The position numbers and the translations under genes were made by a program. From Limnephilus marmoratus (taxonomy: Eukaryota; Arthropoda; Insecta; Trichoptera; Limnephilidae), in the NCBI GenBank assembly GCA_917880885.1, contig OU862908.1, positions 55,387,819 through 55,451,818 on the forward strand: a DNA stretch of 64,000 nt, in the 5' to 3' direction. Shown here in pieces: positions 56,431 to 64,000 of the stretch (position 1 is its first letter; every line of letters starts with the position of its first letter). The notes beneath the pieces were generated by a model that saw nothing but the letters and a program-made list of their open reading frames with translations, did not search any database and had not been told where the DNA came from.

Positions 56431-56488
56431 AAAATTTTACGAATATTATTATTTTTTTTTTTTTTAACTCAATTGTCCCTCATTTTAA

Positions 56489-56755
56489 ATTGGAAAAACA
56501 ACTCGTAATTTTGAAATCAGAATCAAAGAACATTTAAGGTGTCTTAATAATAATAATTTTTCTGAGTTCACTAACCATATCATTGAAAATAATCATAGTT
56601 TTGAAAAAAATACGGGGATTAATATTCTTTATATTAATCATAAAGGAAAACGTTTAGATAACTTAGAAGCCTTGGAAATAAATAAAAAAAATCCCTTAAA
56701 AATAATGAATCTATTATCAACAAACAAAAAATATTGTCTTATACTCGTAGCTTAA
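56489..56755 (+). pseudogene. Penelope-like element GIY-YIG endonuclease remnant
   Basis: Frame IGKTTRNFEIRIKEHLRCL, then FTNHIIENNHSF and INILYINHKGKRLDNLEALE, to a stop at 56753. The IGKTTR-F-x-R-I-x-E-H pattern and the downstream H-I-x-E-N-N-H-x-F and L-E-x-x-E-I segments are those of the GIY-YIG nuclease at the C-terminus of Penelope-like retroelements. The Tyr before IGK is replaced by TAA (56486-56488), and the RT upstream is gone; SINE-X lies there instead. A hammerhead-like motif follows 122 bp after the stop. Confidence 0.8.
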
Positions 56756-56869
56756 TCATGGATGTGTTCCCCTACCCACCCACTCTTCATTAATACCTAG
56801 CAACGGCTCCACCCCTACCATAATAATACATCGTTCCCATCCATATTTCAAAACTGTCAAATCAGTTAC

Positions 56870-56925
56870 ATTTGCCCCGAAGAAGGAACGGTCGTTCTGA
56901 AACCGGTCGGATTTACTAAAATATA
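56870..56925 (+). ncRNA. Hammerhead-like motif downstream of the GIY-YIG remnant
   Basis: CCGAAGA (56877-56883; one change from CTGAAGA), extra A, stem II GGAAC/GTTCT closed by GGTC, GAA (56899-56901), stem III ACCGGT (56902-56907), C at 56908. Same family as 6516-6580, including the upstream flank AACTGTCAAATCAGT against AATGTCAAATCAGT. The U4-to-C change suggests loss of activity. Confidence 0.55.
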
Positions 56926-57544
56926 AAAGTGATTCAAACAAAGTTAAATTGTTTCATTTATCAACATTATTAAATAAAATTTAACCAATGACTTCATTAA
57001 AATGCCTTGCCTTTTGTCTATCCCTTACCGTTTGTAACTTATTCTGTAGTTATTTATGTAACAACATAACCTTCGATGCGTCAGTAAAACTTTAACGGAG
57101 ATCATTTTACGTTTTTACTAAAAGTTCCAAGTCAGTTTCATACGAGTAATATCCAACTTCATTATATATTTACGACGTCCAGTGAACAAAACTCACACAC
57201 TGGAGAAATAGTAACGAGTCATACAAATCCGTATATGGCCGCTATGAAATTTTATGAAAATGTATTTTTTAATGGCGTAAGACATTTCCGATACTTTGAT
57301 TTTACGGATTTACTTTGAAAGCCGGAGATAAACATCTGTGGTTTATGTTTCATAAAATTCGTTTTGCCAAAAGTAACAAAGAAAGCTCTTTGTCTGTTTT
57401 GATGGTGAGAAAATGCTTTAAAGCACTTTTTTGTTTGGTATGGAAAATGTTAAATAAACTTTAATTTTTTTCTAGGCAAGTCAACACTTTGATGTGTGTG
57501 ACCATGGTGATAAAAATAATATATTTATATTATAATATTCTAAC
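56926..57544. other. No gene seen
   Basis: No supported feature. Confidence 0.5.
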
Positions 57545-57955
57545 CTTAAGGCCCGGCTTCCCACATTTCTACCGATTTATCACATATTTTCCTGAAATTC
57601 TTTAGGTTTTAAAGCTCATAAAAATATATTCTTGAAGATAAAATCTATACATTCCCCACGCCGGAACGGCAATGACGAGTATATGAAATAATTATGAACT
57701 CCGAAAATTATTATGAACACGTATTTTTCTGTTATTTGACAAGTTATACCTACGTATGAAAAAAATCAGGTTTCGTTAATCGCAAGTTTAAACAAACCCT
57801 ACGAGATTTTTGCTCTATTTTAAACGATTCATGTTTTATTCACAATTTTCGCTTAAATATTATCGTTTTTAATATTAGCGCGCTCTCTCGAACATTCGTA
57901 TGTTCATATCTCTCCATCTTCTTCTTTTTGAGCGGGTGCACCACGCCTTAAATAA
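57545..57955 (+). repeat. Dispersed repeat R1, copy 2
   Basis: Inverse partner of 21744-22163; shared ends TTAAGGCCC and TCTTCTTTTTGAG. Confidence 0.65.
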
Positions 57956-58009
57956 ACTTTATACCTTGTTGCCAAATAATAGTTTAAATTACCTATCCAC
58001 TTAGCAGGA

Positions 58010-58090
58010 AAAAAAATTCTGTCAAACGATCAAATTTTTTTTCGGTCAAACGATCAAAAAAATTTTGATCGTTTGACAGAATTTTTTTTT
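58010..58090. repeat. Short palindrome
   Basis: AATTCTGTCAAACGATCAAA at 58016 is inverted as TTTGATCGTTTGACAGAATT ending at about 58083. A third, direct copy of GTCAAACGATCAAA lies between them (58045). Confidence 0.85.
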
Positions 58091-58365
58091 AAATTATATG
58101 TTATCTACATGTTAATTCGTGGCGTAATTCTATTGGAATTTTGATAAAAAAAAAACATTTTTTCACGTTGTAGATATTATGTATGTATTGTTATCAGATT
58201 TTCCCTTACTTCATATATCATAAAAATCTTTGCTAAACAATCACTAGTAAAGATTTTAGTAACACTTAGGTGAAAACCGTTTGGTCATAATAAATAAATG
58301 GAAAATTTATTTTATTTATGTGCAGATAGGTAAATACACCTAGGTACATAATCTTATATCACTAA

Positions 58366-58622
58366 TATTATAAACAAGAAAGTTTATTTGGATGTATGTG
58401 TGTTTGTGACTCTTTCACACAAAAACTACTGAATGGATTTTAATGAAACTTTACGGAAATATAGCTCATACATCAGAATAACACACAGGCTATAATTTAT
58501 AAAGCACAGGAAGGTGACGCGGGAGGGGAACGGAGACGCACGGGAAAGGTGATTCAGGGAGAAACAATGTACCTATTTCTTTGAATATGGCATTGCAATG
58601 CATGCCGGGAACTATCTAGTAT
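58366..58622 (-). repeat. Dispersed repeat, partner of 32965
   Basis: Minus strand: TAGATAGTTCCCGGCATGCA, TTGCAATGCC, C/T-rich part, AGCCTGTGTGTTATTCTGA, ending CTTTCTTGTTTATAATATTA. Confidence 0.75.
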
Positions 58623-59650
58623 AACATGACCTTACTATGTGAAGTATGCTTCCGCAGAAAACAGCCATATCTACCAATATATGTGCACTGCTGGTAAGGT
58701 AAATGTCATTGTTCAAATGTTGGATATTTTGCTGAAATCAACCAATTGACTATGGTTATTTTCTTCTAAATATGTTTAAAAAAAAAACAGCCACAGTTAA
58801 AGTTTTTTGAGTGCCATGGGCACTTTTTGCAGATTTTTAATGGTTTTTTGAGACCAATAAATCTATCGGAAGGCGATTACTATGAACTTTTGTAGGAAAG
58901 TGGCCCAGCTGATTTTAGTAGAACACATAATCATTTTCCGTCAGTCAGTTAACAACTTATAATTTTTGTCAAAATTCTGGACTGGCTGGTTTCTGCATAA
59001 CTACCACAATTATTATTCTTTAGCAGATTTATAATTTGGTCCTTGTCAACTTATACAAGTTGTAGTTTTATACATAATCTATACATATTAAATATATTTT
59101 CACCATGGTTATACCTAAATTGTGAACAATTCACTTTAAATTCGTAACTATTGATTGACATTTAACTGTGGGTTTGCCAAATTAACAATTTTGACACATC
59201 TGTAGTGTGTTACTACCAGATATTACACTGTCATTACGCACATTCAAGTGATATTTAATATAATTACACAATAATTACAGTGATTGTGCTTGAAAGTGCT
59301 TCGACGGCCAGGCTCAGTACTGAGGCTAAGTGGTTTACTGAGCAATTCACAAAGCCAATGCTAAGGGGCCGATTATCAAATTATCTACATTATTATCTTT
59401 AATGAATCAATCGCATTCAAATGTGTTCACGGAAATGTTCACAGGAATTCAGTTGTCATGGATTTACGATCAATGGAATTACCCATTGTAGTTAATATAT
59501 TTTAAACCAATGTCTTCTTCAATTGTAAAAATCATTCTTCCTTCAAAAACATGTATCGTTTGCTCATTAAAATCGCCCACCATTCTCCCCTCAGTGTTCC
59601 GTATTTGCCATCTCTCAACAATTCTCGCGCTTTTATAGTTTTATTTAAAT
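58623..59650. other. No gene seen
   Basis: No supported feature. Confidence 0.5.
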
Positions 59651-59990
59651 TTTTTAATTTTTTTTCTAATCTTTATTCAATGAAATTGGCAACATCATAA
59701 CTAAAAAATTACATGTTCAATGCATTTTACAAATAGATTACATCAATCAGTACAAAAAAATTAACAAATAGAAAGTAATGGTTACACAGAAGTAGCATAA
59801 TTATACAATATTTTTAGTTGTGCATAGCTTGCCTCACTAGGTGAACCTGTATTGAGGCACAATTTTTGTAAATTGTTTCTCGCAATTTTATCTATGGTTT
59901 TTTATGAATGTATGATGTAGGTTTATTTAAGTTGAATGTCTTCAATATTTGATTTGTCCTATTCTCTTATAAATTATGTACATCTTTTTT
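59650..59990 (-). pseudogene. 3' end of a retroposed coding unit, unidentified
   Basis: On the minus strand a decayed frame with RNNLQKLCLNTGSPSEASYA and LKILYNYATSV ends in a stop near 59813. It is followed by about 120 bp of UTR, an AATAAA signal (about 59676) and an A-rich tail (about 59665-59645). The layout is that of a LINE or processed copy. I do not recognise the protein. Confidence 0.35.
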
Positions 59991-60020
59991 AACTTTTTCG
60001 GCACAAAGCACACAAAAAAA

Positions 60021-60160
60021 CAATTTAGAAGGCGAGTATGGATACCGCCGCCCCGGGAACCATTTATTGTATAACCGACACTCCTGCCATGGGTCACCCC
60101 CAAGTCGTTCGCCACGTTTGGTGACTTAGCAGGGGTGCCTGGGTTCATATAGTAAGGTTT
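60021..60160 (+). repeat. SINE-X 5' half
   Basis: From AATTTAGAAGGCGAGTATGG to GGGTTCATATAGTAAGGTTT, then abruptly replaced by the start of another SINE-X. Confidence 0.75.
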
Positions 60161-60556
60161 CAATTTGGGAGGCAAGTATGGGTACCGTCGCCCCGGGAAC
60201 CATTTATTAGATAGCCATCATCCCTGCCATAGTTCACCCCAAGTGATTCTCTACGTTTTGAGACTAAGCAGGGGTGAACCGGATCGGGAGAGACTGGTTG
60301 AGACAGACCTTTTGATCTCTCTTGCCGGACACTCTCGACCCATCGCCTTGCACTGCAGTGGGAGGAATTGGTTCATTCGTCCGTCACTCGTACACGCGGA
60401 CCCCCAGTTTCCCACCCACCCCTCACACACCTTTTTCGTTCTAAAAACTTCCTCTTTCGTCCTTTTCCTAAAAAAACCCTCCACACAGCATCCCCAAAGA
60501 TGACAAAGTCCCGAGGATTTTTTTTTCCTCGGGGCTCCTGTAGGGAGCTAATGTAA
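60161..60556 (+). repeat. SINE-X, long subfamily
   Basis: Complete copy beginning CAATTTGGGAGGCAAGTATG and ending CTGTAGGGAGCTAATGTAAA. With 60021-60160 it forms a head-to-tail dimer lacking the first unit's 3' half. Confidence 0.8.
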
Positions 60557-60747
60557 AGTAAAAACATTAACCCCTTCTTTTTCATAATATTTTAACAAGA
60601 AACGTTTAAATTATTGATAATTAAAAAAACGTTTTTTTGCTCTATTTTTGTGAAATTTCACCAATGACGCTGTTACAATATCCCTTACTGTTTTTTTATG
60701 TATCCGTAATTTCAAATATAGGAGTAAAATTTGTAATTTTTAACTAA

Positions 60748-60835
60748 TTTTAAGACGAACCCCGATTAAGTTCTTGGAAGGCAACTACGCCGAGCATTAC
60801 ACCATCAACGATCCAGAAAGGCGGCATACATTATT
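60748..60835 (+). other. GC-rich stretch with a short protein-like frame
   Basis: In AT-rich surroundings this stretch reads RTPIKFLEGNYAEHYTINDP in one frame, with normal amino-acid composition. The sequence before it (TTTTAAG) could be an acceptor, but no GT donor follows. I do not recognise it. It may be a fragment of a coding sequence carried in by retroposition. Confidence 0.25.
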
Positions 60836-60841
60836 TTTTTA

Positions 60842-61240
60842 ATGTGAATATCTCAAAGAGTCCAAACAGCTCCCAACTGTCTGGAGCCAACGATACTATG
60901 GCATCCCGAATTTGGGTATGTTGTGAGGCTGATAGTAGCGATCGGGAGGAAATTAGTATTAATAGGAGGAAGTACAAGGCTATACAGGTCTGGTCACTAA
61001 ACACGGCTAAAGCCGTTTCAAGCAACGATTCAATTCAGAATGGTGGTCTTATACCAGGACGGTACTGAAAGTATTTTCTACTCTGGAACGTGCCGCAAAT
61101 ATGCTATATAATATTTTTTAAATAAATAAAATACGAAATAATACAAATTAATCTAATTAAATTTACTTGCGCACTTTATTTAAACCGGCGACCTCGGGAT
61201 TATTAGTCGAGAGCCTTACCCTTCGACCATCAAGGCAATC
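60842..61240 (-). repeat. SINE-A copy
   Basis: Head at 61240-61165 (TTTAAACCGGCGACCTC, decayed B-box), body with CTACTCTGGAACGTGCCGC and ATGGCATCCC. The 3' end lacks a long poly(A). Confidence 0.85.
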
Positions 61241-61744
61241 AAGAATATTAACTGAAAATATAAGATTTGGGTATTTTTGATTTTTTTTAATGTTACGTCA
61301 ACAGATCAACATCACATCCGAAATTATGTTGTATAATAATTTTTTTCATATTTACCTCCACGAGCCACCATTTGGCTGCGTGAATGCCAATATCTACCGA
61401 GGCGAGATCAAACAAGGTTAGAAGTCTATCAAGATTAGCGCCGCCATATTGACGTGGCGTGATGGAGAAGTGTGGCGGTGAAGTGGCCTCCCTTAATAGA
61501 ATCCCTTACAGATTGATAACAGCCTATTCTGAAGGGCATGTCTCATTCTCATCGAAAATATATTAACTGGAGCTATAATGCCATGGAGATCACTGAAAAA
61601 ACAATGATGATGCTAAAATTCCACCGCATTCTCTTTTCGAAGTGAAAACTTCTTTATGTAAACACGGATTACGAAAAAGTATTTCCGTATAAACAAATGA
61701 TATAAAATTTTTAAAAATAAAAATTCAAATTTAAAAAAAAAAAT
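61241..61744. other. No gene seen
   Basis: No supported feature. Confidence 0.5.
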
Positions 61745-62453
61745 TGTAAGTTAAGAGCGTTTAACCAGCCAGCGGCCGAAAATCCACATTTCGTCGAAAG
61801 TTGTTCTTACGATCGTACAGGGCGGTTCCAATGAGAAAGATTAAGTATTCTCCGTACCAGCTTTTTAAAATCATAACTCAATATCGATTTTATTTCATTC
61901 CAAAGTTGCTTTAATTTATACCTACATTCAAAAATGCTGAAAGGCGTGATGATAAAACTATCAAAATTATGTAATTTTTATAATGATTATAAGTATTTAC
62001 CATTTTTCAATAATGTCTAAGTTAGATAAGAATGTAAAAAAAATTGAAATATATTAGTTTGTAAGTGCGCAAATAAATACACAAACGGACCAATTTTCGT
62101 CAAGAAACACATGTACATATATATTTTTAAATGATTTTATTTAAACTAAAATTAATATTCTAAAACATGCGATACCCAGATAATGTATTGATTTATTTTA
62201 CTGCATGATTATATGATTTGAAATGGGTGTGGTATAATACAAAATCTTTTTTGAAAATTTAATAAATCTGCCAACGACCTATGGTATAACCGTATTATAC
62301 TAAAAATAAACATTTTTTCTCAAAATTTAAAACATGCGAAAGCCAGATAAAAGAACAATCTTTCGAAATCCACTTATAATTTTTTGTGGAAAAGAGTCAA
62401 TACGTCTAAAATCTGATTTAAAAATGACTTATTTCTAATTTTCTCTGGTGAAA
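61745..62453 (+). repeat. Repeat R3, uninterrupted copy
   Basis: About 710 bp, from GTAAGTTAAGAGCGTTTAAC to TTTCTCTGGTGAAATG. It matches, inverted, 46017-45766 plus 42433-41945 on either side of the LINE. It shows the LINE's pre-insertion site at about 61990-62000. Non-coding. Confidence 0.88.
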
Positions 62454-62586
62454 TGAAATTAAAGTGAAATGAAAATTAGAAATAAGTCATTTTTAAATCA
62501 GATTTTAGACGTATTGACTCTTTTCCACAACAAAATTATAAATGGATTTCGAAAGATTGTTCTTTTATCTGGCTTTCGCATGTTTA
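62331..62586. repeat. Large palindrome, about 115-bp arms
   Basis: ACATGCGAAAGCCAGATAAA (62331) to TTATTTCTAATTTTC (62445) is inverted at 62471-62586 with few differences (an extra CAA after CCACAA). The spacer is about 25 bp. The left arm is the end of R3; the right arm repeats it inversely. Confidence 0.92.
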
Positions 62587-63089
62587 GAAAATTAGAAATA
62601 AGTCATTTTTAATTCCCTCTTAATCACTCCTTTCGAAAAATATGTTAAATGCTTTTTTGACATTTCTTTCGGTGCAATTGAAAACATCTGTTACTTCTGT
62701 ATAGTGGTTACCTAAGATGTATACGCATGGTATAAGGAAGTTTACATTCGCATTCAGATTGATTTTTTTAATGATTTTTTTTTTCATATTCTCCTTAAAA
62801 CGATTATAGATCAATGTATCGCTAGGAAATGTGCACATACATAAATACACTCTCAATTCTTATTGTAATTTTATTTAATCGACACATCAATAAAAGGTAT
62901 AATAGTTCGTCTACAAAGCGATTTTAAATTGGGTTTTTTTTTTAAAATGAGGTCATAAAAATACCACGGCAAATTATAAAATTACGAATACCTTTCGAAA
63001 AATCAATGTTTTTTTTAGGTTTCTAATTCAAAAAGTGTTTGTTTGATTATGTCCGAGTAATGTTCAAAAGTTAGTGTACTGGAATTTTT

Positions 63090-64000
63090 TTTTTAAACGT
63101 GTATTAGAAAAATTACAGGATATGGTTGATACAATTGTTGACTATTTTTCCAAACAATCACCATTCCAATCAATGCATGTGGTGAGCCGTGGCACAAGTT
63201 TCTTTATGCCCTCCTTGAAGAATTCTCTCCTTCCCCAACTTCAACTTCAGAACCACTTTCTGCACCTGCTCGCTGAAAATTTATTTTCATCTGTATTTGC
63301 CTTAAGGGAGGTGAAAAGGTATTAATTTAAAGACGCCAAGACAGGGGGTGGTTTAAAACGGTGACCAGACAACTCAGAATGAAACCAACTCAGAAGCACC
63401 TCAAAAAAGTCATAAGATAAAAAGTGATAAGATAAAAGATGAAAAAAATATATTTTTAAAATTGGTTTAATAGGTTAAGTTAGGTTAGGGTTACCGGCTA
63501 CTTTAAAATGATTTTTTCGTAGCTTTTAATGACCTTTCTGAGGTGTTTCTGAGTTGGTTTCATTCTGAGTTGGCATGGAACCGTTCAAAACATCCCAAAC
63601 AAATGAGTGTGTGAGGCCAAGTGTGTGAGGACGTTTTCGTGAAATAATCACACTTCTCTAGTCAGCATTCCCCTCTTTTTGTTTTGAATGCGTATCTAAT
63701 ATTGTTGTGCTTTGATGGTCTCAACTTGGGGCAGAAATTCGACCAAAATGATGCTTTTTCGGTCCCAAAACACTGAGGCCATGATTTTTTTGCCTGAAAT
63801 TGAGGTTTTCAATTTTTTTGGAAGATAAGGGAATTGGTGTGACGCCACTTTGACGACTTTTTTTTCCAGACTTGTAATGAGTCACAATAGAGCTCACAAA
63901 TCCTCACTTTTTTTTCTTGAAGGTGTTATTCACACTACAACGTGAGTTTACGTACTACAATGTTCCTGCGATGCTCGCTCCGATCCTCCTCTACCACTCA
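63090..64000 (-). pseudogene. Mariner-family transposase remnant, split by a MITE
   Basis: Minus strand. From the window edge inward: KWRHTNS, then in another frame SGKKIMASVFWDRKSIILVE and FLPQVETIKAQQY followed by a stop, matching the first catalytic Asp region (V-F-W-D) of mariner transposases. The C-terminus FKEGIKKLVPRLTTCIDWNG followed by DCLEK and a stop lies at 63223-63145. Several frameshifts and a MITE at 63368-63573 separate the parts. The 5' end lies beyond the window. Confidence 0.75.
63368..63573. mobile_element. MITE with about 35-bp terminal inverted repeats
   Basis: CAACTCAGAATGAAACCAAC TCAGAAGCACCTC at the left is inverted as GAGGTGTTTCTGAGTTGG TTTCATTCTGAGTTG at the right. 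About 206 bp, no coding. Flanks GTGACCAGA and GCATGGAACC. It interrupts the mariner remnant and is related to 41758-41940. Confidence 0.8.

Noticed and set aside
1..64000. CRISPR array, bacterial operon or viral genome
   Set aside because: The tandem arrays have no spacer pattern. Splice sites, poly(A) retroposons and LINEs point to an animal genome.

Overview
This window looks like a piece of an AT-rich insect genome, possibly hemipteran, though the order is not fixed by anything I can see. It lies almost entirely in intronic or intergenic DNA packed with transposable-element remains. The only host coding sequence I recognise is one 65-codon internal exon at 50643-50837 (+). It matches the T1-to-S1 linker of a Shaw/Kv3-type voltage-gated potassium channel. 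It has a clean acceptor and donor and is much richer in GC than its surroundings. If no other Shaw exon is present, the intron on its left runs at least 50 kb to the window start and the one on its right at least 13 kb to the window end.

Layout. 1-2806: 5' part of a Mag-like Ty3/gypsy element (minus strand) with a 153-bp LTR and a gag-protease-RT reading frame broken by an 11-bp tandem duplication. 2.9-4.4 kb: a cluster of tRNA-derived SINEs. 5-19 kb: mostly AT-rich unique-looking DNA with three tandem arrays, a hammerhead-like motif, SINEs and a pyrimidine-rich repeat. 19-24 kb: inverted SINE-X pair, a chimeric SINE, and a deleted mariner-like element with intact terminal repeats. 24-35 kb: palindromes carrying hammerhead-like motifs, LINE debris, nested insertions and a 55-bp tandem array. 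35-42 kb: more repeats and two LINE reverse-transcriptase remnants. 42434-45765: a 5'-truncated APE-type LINE (minus) with one nonsense codon, inserted into another repeat whose uninterrupted copy sits at 61745-62453. 46-54 kb: SINEs, Penelope-like fragments and the Shaw exon. 54842-55529: a hAT-type MITE with an 8-bp target duplication and extreme G and C runs. 56.5-57 kb: a Penelope-like GIY-YIG endonuclease remnant followed by a hammerhead-like motif. 57-64 kb: further repeats, a 250-bp palindrome, and a mariner remnant split by a MITE.

The most interesting thread is a set of at least seven hammerhead-ribozyme-like motifs from several sequence families (CTGANGA, stem II, GAAA, short self-complementary stem III). 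Two sites tie them to Penelope-like retroelements: one lies 122 bp after a GIY-YIG coding remnant, and two lie near short homologous reading frames. Other strong signals are a 45-bp hairpin repeated three times at exactly the same length, a SINE that joins a second tRNA head to a known body, and a poly(A)-tailed repeat (SINE-X) ending in a strong nested hairpin with long and short subfamilies. No rRNA gene, CRISPR array, bacterial-type operon or standalone functional tRNA gene is visible.
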